NCBI RefSeq assembly: GCF_000308575.1
Contig: NZ_BAFZ01000093.1
Span: 46,663 to 110,662 of the forward strand
DNA from: Nocardia exalbida NBRC 100660
GTDB taxonomy: Bacteria; Actinomycetota; Actinomycetes; Mycobacteriales; Mycobacteriaceae
DNA length: 64,000 nt
Reading direction: 5' to 3'
Shown: positions 15,394 through 24,598 of the stretch, piece by piece
Layout: each line of letters begins with the position of its first letter
Numbering within the stretch: the stretch's first letter is position 1
Made by a program: the position numbers and the translations under genes
Notes under the pieces: model-generated
What the model was told of the DNA's origin: nothing
Seen by the model: only the letters and a program-made list of their open reading frames with translations
Database searches by the model: none

Positions 15394-16515
15394 GTGTTGC
15401 AGACCGGCGATGTCTTCGCGGGCTACGTCATCAAACGCGTCCTCGGCCGGGGCGGCATGGGCACCGTGTACCTGGCCCAGCACCCTCGGCTGCCCCGCCT
15501 GACGGCTCTGAAGCTGCTCGAACGGGAGCTCTACGCCGACACCGGCATCCGCCGCCGCTTCGAGCGCGAGGCCGATCTGGTCGCGGGCCTGGACCACCCG
15601 AACATCGTCACGGTGTTCGATCGCGGCGCCGAGCATCAGCAGTTGTGGATCTCCATGCAGTACGTGCCCGGCGCGGACGCCTCCTGCGCGGACGTCGACG
15701 TGCTCGCGCCCGGCCGCGCGGTGCAGATCGTGGCCGATACCGCCGCGGCACTGGATTTCGCCCATGCCAACCAGGTACTGCACCGCGATGTGAAACCGGC
15801 CAACATCCTGCTGGCGAAAGCGCCGATCGGACAGCCGGAGCGGGTGCTGCTCACCGATTTCGGGATCGCGGGCATCCGTGGCTCGGAGTCCACGATCGGC
15901 TCGTCGGGCACGATCACCGCGACATTGGCCTTCGGCGCTCCGGAACAGCTGATCGGACAGCCGCTCGACGATCGCGCCGATCAGTACTCCCTGGCCTGCA
16001 CGCTGTTCTGGATGCTCACCGGCGCGCCGCCGTATCCCGGCGCCAACCCGGCGGCCGTGGTGAACAACCATCTGTACGCACCGATCCCGGTACCGAGCCG
16101 CGTTCGCCCCGCACTGCCGCCCGCACTGGATCCGGTGCTGGCTCGCGCGATGGCCAAGCGGCCCGCGGACCGATTCGCCAGTTGCGCCGAGTTCGCCGCC
16201 GCGGCGAAACACGCTCTCGGCGCACACCCCACCGGGCACTGGACGGCGCCACCGCACGCCATCCACGCCGACGGGCGCGCGGCCGAGCCGACGCACCGCA
16301 CCGCCGCGCCGCGGCAGCCGGAAACCGCTCGGCCGCTGCCGAGTTTCCTGCCACCGCGCCGTCCCGTCCATCCCGGCCTTATCGAGTTGCCGAACTTGCC
16401 CATGCGCCCGGGATCCGCGGTGCGACAGCACCAGCAACCTCCGGACCCCCGGCCACCGCCGGGCGGCCCGGCGCACGCCGATCGCCCGCACGTCGCCATG
16501 CTCGACGAGCGATAG
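15394..16515 (+). CDS. Ser/Thr protein kinase without membrane or sensor domain
   Basis: 373 residues from GTG 15394, which aligns exactly with the Met of its two paralogues downstream and has GAAGGGGG 7 bases before it. PknF-like kinase domain: glycine loop GRGGMGTVY (18-26), ATP Lys40, HRDVKPAN (130-137), DFG 155-157. The activation segment (GSESTIGSSGTITAT) differs from the TQTGTFTAT of the paralogues. After the kinase domain there is only a Pro/His-rich tail of about 90 residues with no transmembrane helix, so it should be cytosolic. First of three tandem kinase genes. Confidence 0.92.
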   Translation: MLQTGDVFAGYVIKRVLGRGGMGTVYLAQHPRLPRLTALKLLERELYADTGIRRRFEREADLVAGLDHPNIVTVFDRGAEHQQLWISMQYVPGADASCADVDVLAPGRAVQIVADTAAALDFAHANQVLHRDVKPANILLAKAPIGQPERVLLTDFGIAGIRGSESTIGSSGTITATLAFGAPEQLIGQPLDDRADQYSLACTLFWMLTGAPPYPGANPAAVVNNHLYAPIPVPSRVRPALPPALDPVLARAMAKRPADRFASCAEFAAAAKHALGAHPTGHWTAPPHAIHADGRAAEPTHRTAAPRQPETARPLPSFLPPRRPVHPGLIELPNLPMRPGSAVRQHQQPPDPRPPPGGPAHADRPHVAMLDER

Positions 16516-16639
16516 CCGGCGCGCGACTACTGCTATGGTTTCGATGTTTTCCGTGGTCGGGCCCATTCCGGCCACGCATTCTTATGCTGTACGCCTGTTC
16601 GCCGGTGGGTCCCGGCGGGCGGCGGGAAGTGGAGCAGTC

Positions 16640-18463
16640 ATGCTGGCCAGCGGTGACGTTTTCGCCGGCTATGTCATCGAGCGGCAACTCGGCCGTGGTG
16701 GCATGGGCTCGGTCTATCTGGCGAAACATCCGCGGCTGCCGCGGATGACAGCGCTGAAACTGCTGAATCGGGAGATGTGCTTCGACAAGGAGGTGCGGGC
16801 GCGGTTCGAACGGGAGGCGGATCTGGTCGCCCAGCTCGATCACCCGAACATCGTCACGGTCTACGACCGCGGGCTCGACGACGAGCAGCTGTGGATTTCG
16901 ATGCAGTACGTCGACGGTATCGACGCCGCCTCGGTGGAACCGAAGTCGCTGCCGCCCGAACGCGCGGTGCAGATCATCAAGGAGACCGCCGACGCGCTGG
17001 ATTACGCGCACGGCAACGGGGTGCTGCACCGTGACGTGAAACCCGCCAACATCCTGCTGGCCCGCTCCACTGCCGGTCGCGGTGAGCGGGTGTACCTCAC
17101 CGACTTCGGCATCGCGCGGCTGCGTGACGACACCGGTCATCTCACCCAGACCGGCACTTTCACCGCGACGCTCGCCTACGCCTCCCCCGAGCAGCTCACC
17201 GGCGCCTCGCTCGACCACCGCTCCGACCAGTACTCGCTGGCCTGCTCGCTGTTCTGGTTGTTCACCGGCACCGGCCCGTTCTCCGCGACGAACCCCGCCG
17301 CGGTCATCCAGGGACATCTGCAGGGAGCGCCGCCCGCGCTGAGCGGCGTCCGGGCGGGATTGCCTTTCGCGCTGGACGGCGTCCTGGCCAGGGCGATGGC
17401 CAAGCGGCCCGACGACCGGTACGGCAGCTGCGCGGAATTCGCCGCGGCCGCCAAACAGGCGCTGACCGGTTCGAGCGCGCCGTCGATGCCGGTGGTGGGC
17501 GGTCCGCGCCCGGTCACCGGGCCGCCGCACCCGACCGCGGGGCCGCGCCCGACGACCGGGCCGCAGATCCCGACGACCGGCTCGCCGTATCCGGTGGCGC
17601 AGGGGCACTACGTCAGCGGCCCCGGTCACCAGGTGCACACTCCGCAGACCAGCGGTCCGAACGCGCTCGCCGCCTCGGCCGCCCAAGCGACTCCGCCGCC
17701 CGCGCCGGTGGTGAACTCGCGGCCGCAGACCGGCCCAGCGCCGCAACCGACGGCCGCCAACCCCTACAGTCAGCAGCAATCCGGGTTCTCCGGCTTCGCC
17801 GCCCCACCGGCACTCCCGCACGGCGCGCACCTCCACCCGTCGGCCCCGCCGCCGCCGAAGAAGAACACCGGGCTGATCGTCGGTCTCGCGGTGGGCGTGG
17901 TCGTGCTGATCCTGGTGGTGCTCGGCATCATCGGCGCCGTCTCCGATTCGGGCTCGAACAACGCGGGCACCACGACCACGTCGGCGGTGAAGCCGAACCT
18001 CGTCGACGCGACACCGGAGTCGATCAGCGCGGAATTCCCGCGGATGGTGCCCGCCTCCCAGACCGAGGATGTCGGATACAACGGCGCGGAGTGCTGGCTG
18101 GCCTCGCCGAGCTCGCCGCCCTCGCCGTCCAAGGGTGACCCGGACTTCGGCGACTGGGCCGCGCAGTGGCGCTGCTTCAAGGGCGGCAACAACGATGATC
18201 CGTACTACCGCATCTACGTCTACAAGACCCCGGCCGACGTCCAGGCGGTGCTGAAGACGCTGCCCTCGTCGGCCACCAAGTCCAGCGACACCAACGGCGG
18301 GAAGACCTACACCAATTACAAGTACGTCGACGAGGGCGCCAAGATGGTCACCGCGTTCACCGGCGACCCGGATCGGACCCAGTTCCTGATGTACACCGAC
18401 GGCTTCGCCCACACCACCATCGACGAAGCGCTGCGCTGGTGGCGCTCGGCGCCGCTGAACTGA
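16640..18463 (+). CDS. Receptor-type Ser/Thr protein kinase
   Basis: 607 residues from ATG 16640. Kinase domain 1-275: GRGGMGSVY 18-26, Lys40, HRD 130-132, DFG 155-157, activation-loop TQTGTFTAT with likely phospho-Thr. Residues 280-405 form a Pro/Gly-rich linker. One transmembrane helix lies at about 411-433. The extracellular domain (435-607) has two Cys (485 and 512), suggesting a disulfide, and ends WWRSAPLN. The third kinase has a related sensor domain. Actinobacterial receptor kinases of this plan sense envelope signals. Start MLASGDVFAGY matches the paralogues. Confidence 0.94.
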   Translation: MLASGDVFAGYVIERQLGRGGMGSVYLAKHPRLPRMTALKLLNREMCFDKEVRARFEREADLVAQLDHPNIVTVYDRGLDDEQLWISMQYVDGIDAASVEPKSLPPERAVQIIKETADALDYAHGNGVLHRDVKPANILLARSTAGRGERVYLTDFGIARLRDDTGHLTQTGTFTATLAYASPEQLTGASLDHRSDQYSLACSLFWLFTGTGPFSATNPAAVIQGHLQGAPPALSGVRAGLPFALDGVLARAMAKRPDDRYGSCAEFAAAAKQALTGSSAPSMPVVGGPRPVTGPPHPTAGPRPTTGPQIPTTGSPYPVAQGHYVSGPGHQVHTPQTSGPNALAASAAQATPPPAPVVNSRPQTGPAPQPTAANPYSQQQSGFSGFAAPPALPHGAHLHPSAPPPPKKNTGLIVGLAVGVVVLILVVLGIIGAVSDSGSNNAGTTTTSAVKPNLVDATPESISAEFPRMVPASQTEDVGYNGAECWLASPSSPPSPSKGDPDFGDWAAQWRCFKGGNNDDPYYRIYVYKTPADVQAVLKTLPSSATKSSDTNGGKTYTNYKYVDEGAKMVTAFTGDPDRTQFLMYTDGFAHTTIDEALRWWRSAPLN

Positions 18464-18466
18464 CCG

Positions 18467-20092
18467 ATGCTGCACACCGGCGAGGTCTTCGCGGGGTACA
18501 CCATCGAACGCCTGCTCGGCCGCGGCGGGATGGGATCGGTGTACCTCGCCCGGCACCCGCGGCTGCCCCGGTTGACGGCGATGAAGCTGTTGAATCCGGA
18601 GCTGTTCGACGACAAGGAGATCCGCGCCCGCTTCGAGCGGGAGGCGGACCTCGTCGCGCGGCTCGACCACCCGAACATCGTCACGGTGTTCGACCGGGGC
18701 GTCGAGGGCGACCGGCTGTGGATCAGCATGCGCTATATCGACGGCACCGACGCCGCCGCGCTGGACGCCTGGACGCTGCCGCCGCAGCGGGCGGTGCAGA
18801 TCATCGCGGAGACGGCTACGGCGCTGGACTTCGCGCACAGCCGCGGCGTGCTGCACCGCGACGTGAAGCCGGCGAACATCCTGCTGGAGCGGGTGGAAGG
18901 CGGGCAGGAGCGCGTCTTCCTCTCCGACTTCGGCATCGCCCGATTCCGGGACGACACCGGACGGCTCACCCAGACCGGAACCTTCACCGCCACCCTCGCC
19001 TACGCCGCCCCTGAGCAGCTGTCCGGTGCGCCGCTGGATCACCGCGCCGACCAGTATTCGCTGGCCTGCACGCTGTTCCGCCTGCTGACCGGCACGGTGC
19101 CGTTCGACGCCACCAATCCGGTCGCGGTGATCCAGGGACATCTCAGCGCACCGCCACCGCAGGTCAGCAGGCTGCGGCCCGGCTTGCCGCCGGCACTGGA
19201 CGGCGTGCTGGCCAAGGCGATGGCCAAGCACGCGGCCGACCGCTTCGACTCGTGCACGGAGTTCGCCGCCGCCGCGTGGCAGGCGCTGACCGCGCCCGCG
19301 GCACCGTGGCCACCACCGTCCCTGCCGAATTCGTCTCCGCCCCGGACCGACGCGGCCATCCCGCAGCGACCGGCGCGCGCCTACCTCGGCCCGGCACGAC
19401 GTTCCCGTTGGCACGCTTCGGTGGGCGGCTGGATCGGCCTGCTGTTGGTGGTCGCCCTGTCCGGCGGCGCGGTCGCGATGGCCCTCAGCAGCCCTGATTC
19501 CTCCGGTACCGCCGCACCGACGACGACCGCACGCCCGCAGAACACCGCGTCCCCCGCGCCCTCGGGCACCGGCCGTCCGGCCACGACCGTCGCGGCCACC
19601 ACCGACCGTGCCACGATCGGCGCTCGCGCGGCCGAGTTGAGCGCGGCGTTCCCGGACATGCTGCCGGAGACCTCGGCCCAGCGCTTGGTGCACTCCGGAA
19701 CCGGATACAACAAGGCGGGCTGTTTCGCCCACACACCGGATTCCCCGGCGCCCGACGACCCGGAGGACCCCGACTTCGGTGCCTGGCTGGTGATGTGGAG
19801 CTGCTTCGGCGGCCCGAACAAGGCGTCCTTCGACTTCTACCTCTACGGCTCGCCCGCCGACGCGCAGGCGGCGCTCGCCGCGTTACCGCCCAACGACCAC
19901 GCGACCGCCACCACCGACAGCGGCCGCAGCTACCCGAGCTACACCCTGCGCGGCAGCCGCGACCTGCGCCCGCGCATGGTCACCGCGTTCCCCTCGGATC
20001 CCGGCCGGGCAGCCATGCTGATGTACAGCGCCGGATTCATCGCCACCGACGCCGAGTTCATGAATTGGTGGAAATCCGCGCCGCTGAATTGA
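18467..20092 (+). CDS. Receptor-type Ser/Thr protein kinase, paralogue
   Basis: 541 residues, starting 3 bases after the preceding kinase stop, so they are probably cotranscribed. Kinase domain 1-275: Lys40, HRD 130-132, DFG 154-156, activation loop with TQTGTFTAT. The linker is much shorter than in its paralogue. A transmembrane helix is at about 320-341. The extracellular domain holds Cys419 and Cys446 and ends WWKSAPLN, matching the sensor of the second kinase. The shared terminal motif and Cys spacing show duplication of the whole receptor. Ligand unknown. Confidence 0.94.
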   Translation: MLHTGEVFAGYTIERLLGRGGMGSVYLARHPRLPRLTAMKLLNPELFDDKEIRARFEREADLVARLDHPNIVTVFDRGVEGDRLWISMRYIDGTDAAALDAWTLPPQRAVQIIAETATALDFAHSRGVLHRDVKPANILLERVEGGQERVFLSDFGIARFRDDTGRLTQTGTFTATLAYAAPEQLSGAPLDHRADQYSLACTLFRLLTGTVPFDATNPVAVIQGHLSAPPPQVSRLRPGLPPALDGVLAKAMAKHAADRFDSCTEFAAAAWQALTAPAAPWPPPSLPNSSPPRTDAAIPQRPARAYLGPARRSRWHASVGGWIGLLLVVALSGGAVAMALSSPDSSGTAAPTTTARPQNTASPAPSGTGRPATTVAATTDRATIGARAAELSAAFPDMLPETSAQRLVHSGTGYNKAGCFAHTPDSPAPDDPEDPDFGAWLVMWSCFGGPNKASFDFYLYGSPADAQAALAALPPNDHATATTDSGRSYPSYTLRGSRDLRPRMVTAFPSDPGRAAMLMYSAGFIATDAEFMNWWKSAPLN

Positions 20093-20119
20093 GTTTCCCC
20101 AGGGGAGACGCGGCTGGCG

Positions 20120-20950
20120 TTACTCGAAGACGTAGTGCGCGAACTCGTGGGTCGGGTGGAAGCCGATCGTCCGGTAGATCCGGTTGGCCGTGGCGTTGGC
20201 GATGTCGGCGAACAGGCAGACGTCCAGGCTCTTCGCGCGCAGCAGCTCGGCGACATGCGCGGTCAGCGCGCTGGCGTAACCGTGCCCGCGCGCGTCCGGC
20301 GGGGCGTAGACCGGCCCGATCCGCGCCCAGCCCTGGATCGGAACGTGGTGCGCGGCCAGAGCGACCGGCTTCCCGTCGCGTTCCCACAGCCACCACCGGC
20401 CCGAGTCCACACGGCGCCGGATCGCGGCCTCGTCCAGCCCGGACGCCATTCCGGACTCCTCGCGCATGGCCCTCAGCCAGTCCCCGCACAGCGCGACATC
20501 GGATTCCACGGCGCGGCGCGGCGCTCCGGCCACGTCCGGGATCCGCAGCGCGCCGAGCCGGTGCAGCCGGGTGAGGTAGGACTGGCGGAAGCCTTTCCCC
20601 AGCAGGGCGCCCCAGTGCTGAGCGAAAGCGGTGGCGTCGGCGACGAGGCCCTCCACACCCCCGGTCTCGGGGACGACGTCGGCCAGCGCGCGAGCCACCG
20701 CGGGAATGCCCTCGGGCGGTAGCTCGCCGAGATACACGTCGCGACCGGCTACGCGCATGGCGGCACCGATCACCGAAGCGTCCTCGCCGCGGACGGAGAG
20801 AAATCGCGATACCTCGGCCGGGGCGTCGATGCCCGTGACGTGGTTGGCGACGGTCGTGGTGAGCACCGTGTGCCGCAACGGATCGCGGAGCAGGAACGAC
20901 CCCGCGACCGAGCGGAACTCGGCGGCGTCGGTGGTGATCTCGATCCTCAT
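20120..20950 (-). CDS. GNAT-family N-acetyltransferase
   Basis: 276 residues from ATG 20950. The acetyl-CoA-binding motif A is near the C-terminus: GPVYAPPDARGHGYASAL, with RGHGYA as the pyrophosphate loop. The C-terminal NATANRIYRTIGF matches the end of the GNAT fold. The N-terminal half is a second, less conserved domain, as in many two-domain actinobacterial acetyltransferases. Convergent with the kinase operon. Substrate not predictable. No clear ribosome-binding site precedes the start. Confidence 0.88.
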   Translation of the reverse strand: MRIEITTDAAEFRSVAGSFLLRDPLRHTVLTTTVANHVTGIDAPAEVSRFLSVRGEDASVIGAAMRVAGRDVYLGELPPEGIPAVARALADVVPETGGVEGLVADATAFAQHWGALLGKGFRQSYLTRLHRLGALRIPDVAGAPRRAVESDVALCGDWLRAMREESGMASGLDEAAIRRRVDSGRWWLWERDGKPVALAAHHVPIQGWARIGPVYAPPDARGHGYASALTAHVAELLRAKSLDVCLFADIANATANRIYRTIGFHPTHEFAHYVFE

Positions 20951-21039
20951 GGAAATCACGGTAGGCGCCTGAAGTGTTGCGCGCCTTGCTTTCTCGCGGC
21001 CGATCCGAGACCGGTGACCGGACGACCGGCCGGTTCGCC

Positions 21040-21324
21040 TCAGTCGGCTTCGCCGCCACCCTCGCGGAGTTTGAGCAGAACCAGTCCCGCGGTGCACGCG
21101 AGAATGAGTCCGGCGACCGTGATTTCGACGTGCAGTCCGGCGATGCCGAGCACCGCCCCGACGAGTCCGCCGATGAAGATCAACCAGGCGAGCGTCCGCG
21201 ACACAATCGTGGACAGCGTGCGCCCCTGCTGGTTCGACGCGGGATGCTGTGCCGTTGCCGACACCACATCCTCGGCGGCGCGGGATGAACCACGCCGCGA
21301 CGCTGTCGAGTAAGCTCCCATCAT
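21040..21324 (-). CDS. Small two-helix membrane protein
   Basis: About 94 residues. The N-terminal 40 are polar. Two hydrophobic segments follow (AWLIFIGGLVGAVLGIAGL and VAGLILACTAGLVLL) with a charged tail KLREGGGEAD. GAGGAG lies 3 bases before ATG 21324 and 6 before ATG 21321, which argues for one of these starts. No family recognised; similar small membrane proteins are common in the Nocardiaceae. It is the only gene between the GNAT and the divergent lipoprotein. Confidence 0.7.
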   Translation of the reverse strand: MMGAYSTASRRGSSRAAEDVVSATAQHPASNQQGRTLSTIVSRTLAWLIFIGGLVGAVLGIAGLHVEITVAGLILACTAGLVLLKLREGGGEAD

Positions 21325-21613
21325 CAACTCCTCGATGACGCCGGTAAGAGAACCACTATCACGTTCTCACACAACGTGTCTCTCATCCTGAAACCGGCGT
21401 CTCACGCGTAACTTTGCTCACACACGCTACGACTCCGGGACGCCGGAAGATAGCGACACGTGCCCACGACACGCCGAAGAGACCAATTCGATATCTGAAT
21501 CAGTAACGTTTTATATGCGCCGACCAGCGTATCCCCCAGCGACCTCTCGCCTCGCCTGGCCGACGGGCCTCGATTAAGGTGAGTCCACTCGATACACACG
21601 AGGAGTGTCACCG
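21325..21613. promoter_or_regulatory. Divergent promoter region
   Basis: About 290 bases between divergently transcribed small genes. It holds an AT-rich patch (21485-21520, including GATATC and TTTATATG) unusual for this genome, likely a promoter core or regulator site. No gene seen. Confidence 0.4.
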
Positions 21614-22048
21614 TTGGAAAGCAGCAGGGCCAAGATCGCCGGTCCGGCGATCGCCGCGGGAGCGGTTTCCATCGGACTCGTCCTGATCGGCGCCTGTGGC
21701 GTCGGTAGACAGGACACCTACGTGCCGCCCCCGCCGCTGAAAGCGGGCGAGTACGCCGAGCCGGTGGTCCACGAAAGCACTACCGGCGGCTCGACGACCC
21801 CGAGGGTCGTCATCCCGCCATCCCCCACCTGGCGGATCGCGCCGGCCGATCAGAAGCACCCGACCCCGTTCGCGGGCTTCGTCAGCAGCACCACCGCCGA
21901 GCCGTCCCCGCGCAATCCGCACGAGGACACCTCGCAGGCGGCAGCACCGGCCGAGGAACCGAGGACGAGCACCGCGCGGACGCCCGCGAACGAATCGACC
22001 GGCGAGGCGCCCACGCAACTGCGGACCACGCCGGGCGACGACGAGTGA
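21614..22048 (+). CDS. Putative proline/threonine-rich lipoprotein
   Basis: 144 residues if translation starts at TTG 21614. AGGAG (21601-21605) is 8 bases upstream of this TTG, whereas the alternative GTG at 21605 overlaps the Shine-Dalgarno and is less likely. A hydrophobic N-terminal segment (IAAGAVSIGLVLIGAC) ends in a lipobox-like IGAC, so Cys is a candidate lipidation site. The rest is Pro/Thr/Ser/Glu-rich and probably disordered in the cell envelope. No known domain. Terminates just before a strong hairpin. Confidence 0.65.
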   Translation: MESSRAKIAGPAIAAGAVSIGLVLIGACGVGRQDTYVPPPPLKAGEYAEPVVHESTTGGSTTPRVVIPPSPTWRIAPADQKHPTPFAGFVSSTTAEPSPRNPHEDTSQAAAPAEEPRTSTARTPANESTGEAPTQLRTTPGDDE

Positions 22049-22050
22049 GA

Positions 22051-22080
22051 CGCGGTGGTGCGCAGGCACGCACCACCGCG
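22051..22080. terminator. Bidirectional terminator hairpin
   Basis: CGCGGTGGTGCG, a 6-base loop and CGCACCACCGCG form a perfect 12-bp stem. It lies 2 bases after the lipoprotein stop and 7 bases past the acyl-CoA dehydrogenase stop, so it can serve both convergent genes. Confidence 0.75.
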
Positions 22081-22087
22081 GCACTCC

Positions 22088-23212
22088 TTACAGTTCCGGC
22101 TGCTCGTAGTCGCCGACCCGCGAGCTGAGCACGCGCAGGTGCTCCAGTCCGCTGCCGAGCGTGCGCTCGATCGCGGTCAGCCGGGCCACGTAGTGGCTCA
22201 CCGGGTACTCCGCGGTGACGCCGATACCACCGTGCATCTGGATCGCCTCCTGCCCGATGTGCCGGGCCGCGCGGCCGACCTGCAACCGCGCGCGCGACGC
22301 GATCACCGGATCGTCGGCCCCGTCGGCCAGCGACGCCGTGGCGTACAGGCTCATGCTGCGCGCCAGCTCCAGCGACACGTACATGTCGGCCGCCCGCTGC
22401 GTGAGCGTCTGGAACTTCGACAGCGTGACACCGAACTGCTTGCGCTGCTTGAGGTACTCGGCGGTCAGCCGCAACGCCTCTTCCATCGCGCCGACCGACT
22501 CCGCGCACAGGCTCGCCTGCGCGTGCGTCAGCACGGACGCGATCGCCTCGGCCGCGTCCGCCCCGCCGAGCCGCTCGGCGGGCGCGTCGGTCAGCTCGAG
22601 CTGTGCCCCGCGCTGGCCGTCCACCGTGCGGTAGGACTTGCGGACCACACCGGTCGCGTCGGGCGCGATCAGGAACAGCCCCACACCGCCATCGGGCAGC
22701 ACGGCGCTGACCACCAGCTCGTCGGCGCTGTCGCCGTGCGGGACGGGGTTCTTCACACCGGTCAGCGTGTACGAATCACCCTGCGCCGCGGCGGTGGTCG
22801 CCAGTTCGCTCGACGACCAGCGCACACCGGGCTCGGCGTGGGCGAAGGCCAGCAGCTTCGTGCCCGACGCGACCTCGGGCAGGATCCGCTGACGCTGTTC
22901 GGCGCTGCCCACCGCGGCGACCAGCCCGCCGGGCACCAGCACCGCGTCCAGGATCGGTTCGGGGGCGAGCCTGCGGCCCACCTCCTCGAGCACCACCATC
23001 GTCTCCACGGGACCGGCGCCGACGCCACCGTCCTCCTCGGCGAAACTCAGGCCGAGCACGCCCAGTTCGGCGAACTGGCGCCACACGTCGCGACTCCAGC
23101 CGAGTTCGGAGTCGACGACCTTCAGCCGTGACTCCGCGTCGTAGTTGCGGGCGAGCAGGTCACGGACCGTGTCGCGGAGCATGACCTGTTCATCGGTCAG
23201 ATCGAAATCCAT
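22088..23212 (-). CDS. Acyl-CoA dehydrogenase (FadE), probable second subunit
   Basis: 374 residues, a flavin-dependent acyl-CoA dehydrogenase fold with MHGGIGVTAEYPVSHY near the C-terminus. It starts 9 bases after the stop of the neighbouring FadE gene, so the two are cotranscribed. In actinobacteria adjacent, divergent FadE genes often encode alpha2-beta2 heterotetramers that oxidise sterol side chains or other branched acyl-CoAs, and this pair has that arrangement. No obvious catalytic Glu at either usual position is visible here, in line with a non-catalytic partner; this is inference. Confidence 0.9.
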   Translation of the reverse strand: MDFDLTDEQVMLRDTVRDLLARNYDAESRLKVVDSELGWSRDVWRQFAELGVLGLSFAEEDGGVGAGPVETMVVLEEVGRRLAPEPILDAVLVPGGLVAAVGSAEQRQRILPEVASGTKLLAFAHAEPGVRWSSSELATTAAAQGDSYTLTGVKNPVPHGDSADELVVSAVLPDGGVGLFLIAPDATGVVRKSYRTVDGQRGAQLELTDAPAERLGGADAAEAIASVLTHAQASLCAESVGAMEEALRLTAEYLKQRKQFGVTLSKFQTLTQRAADMYVSLELARSMSLYATASLADGADDPVIASRARLQVGRAARHIGQEAIQMHGGIGVTAEYPVSHYVARLTAIERTLGSGLEHLRVLSSRVGDYEQPEL

Positions 23213-23221
23213 GGTGTCGCC

Positions 23222-24394
23222 TCACAATCCGAGGATCGTGGAGGCGATGATGGTGCGCTGCACCTCGCTGGAGCCTCCGTAGATGGTTGTCTTGCGGTAG
23301 TTCAGGTAGGCGGGGCCGCTGCGCTGTGCCCACCCGGGCGAGGCGATGTCGTCCGCGCCCACCGGGATGGCGTCCGGTCCCGCGATGTCGAGCAGCAGCT
23401 CGGTGGCGGCTTGCTGGAGTTCCGATCCGCGCAGCTTCAGCACCGACGAGGCCGGATTCGGCTTGCCGTCCGAGGAGTTGGAGACCACCCGCAGCTGGGT
23501 GAGTTCCAGCGCGAGCAGCTCGTTCTCCAATTCGGCGACCCGCGCCGCGAACACCGGGTCCTCCAGCAGCGTGCCGTTGCCCGACTTGGTCTTCGCCGCG
23601 TACTGCTTGGCCACGCCGATCTTGACCTTCGTGCGGCCGACACCGGTGATGCCGGTGCGCTCGTTGCCGAGCAGGAACTTGGCGTAGGTCCAGCCCTTGT
23701 TCTCCTCGCCGACCAGCTGATCGGCGGGCACCCGGACGTTCTCGAAGAACACCTCGTTCACTTCGTGCCCGCCGTCGATCAGCTTGATCGGGCGGATGGT
23801 GACACCGGGCGACTTCACGTCGAACAGCAGGAAGGAAATGCCCGCCTGCTTCTTCGCCGCGCTGGGGTCGGTGCGCACCAGGCAGAAGATCCAGTCCGCG
23901 TACTGGGCCAGCGTGGTCCAGATCTTCTGGCCGTTGACGATGTAGGAATCACCGTCGCGGACCGCGGTGGTGCGCAGCGAAGCCAGGTCGGAGCCCGCGT
24001 CCGGCTCGGAGAAGCCCTGGCACCACCAGATGTCCAGCGCCGCGGTGGGCGGCAGGAAACGCTCCTTCAACTCCTGCGAGCCGAAGTGGGCGATCACCGG
24101 GCCGACCATCTGCGCGTTGAACGTCAGCGGCTCCGGCACCGAGGCCAGCTGCATCTCGTCCTGCCAGATGTGGCGCTGCATCGGCGTCCAGTCCTTGCCG
24201 CCCCAGGCCACGGGCCAGTTCGGCACCGCGAGACCGTGGTCGTTGAGGATCTTGTTCGCGGTGACGATGTCGTCGCGGGACAGCTCACGGCCGTCCCGGA
24301 CGCGCTCGCGGATGTCGGCCGGGATCTCGGTCCGATAGAACTTGCGCAGTTCGTCGCGGAAGGCGACGTCGTCCGGGGACAAGGATAGTTTCAT
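23222..24394 (-). CDS. Acyl-CoA dehydrogenase (FadE), probable catalytic subunit
   Basis: 390 residues from ATG 24394. GGGAG lies 7 bases upstream, whereas it directly abuts the alternative ATG at 24400. FAD/substrate motifs: WCQGFSEPDAGSDLA and GQKIWTT. The medium-chain catalytic position (YEG in MCAD) reads YGG here (IYGGSSEVQR), so the base is missing at that site. Glu245 in GNERTG lies where the catalytic Glu of Mycobacterium FadE26 (ChsE4) is placed, so the alternative base is likely used. Forms an operon with the FadE at 22088. Confidence 0.92.
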   Translation of the reverse strand: MKLSLSPDDVAFRDELRKFYRTEIPADIRERVRDGRELSRDDIVTANKILNDHGLAVPNWPVAWGGKDWTPMQRHIWQDEMQLASVPEPLTFNAQMVGPVIAHFGSQELKERFLPPTAALDIWWCQGFSEPDAGSDLASLRTTAVRDGDSYIVNGQKIWTTLAQYADWIFCLVRTDPSAAKKQAGISFLLFDVKSPGVTIRPIKLIDGGHEVNEVFFENVRVPADQLVGEENKGWTYAKFLLGNERTGITGVGRTKVKIGVAKQYAAKTKSGNGTLLEDPVFAARVAELENELLALELTQLRVVSNSSDGKPNPASSVLKLRGSELQQAATELLLDIAGPDAIPVGADDIASPGWAQRSGPAYLNYRKTTIYGGSSEVQRTIIASTILGL

Positions 24395-24598
24395 ACGCAT
24401 CTCCCTGCGTGTCTCGTACGTCCGAGTCAAACCTACCCCCCGGTAATCCTCCATTGTCGAGTGGATCACAGGAGCGGGCCGCCGGGGCCGGTCACCAGGC
24501 CGGATTCCCCGCCGCTCCCCGGGACGGCGATCGCGGCGAGCTGGTACGTTGCTGCACGTGGGTCGGGGTCCCACAGGCTTCGGTATCGAGGAGAACGA

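Noticed and set aside
15271..16575. N-terminal extension of endonuclease IV to give a 691-residue protein
   Set aside because: The upstream part is antisense to the first kinase gene; the conserved protein starts at 15270 or 15282.
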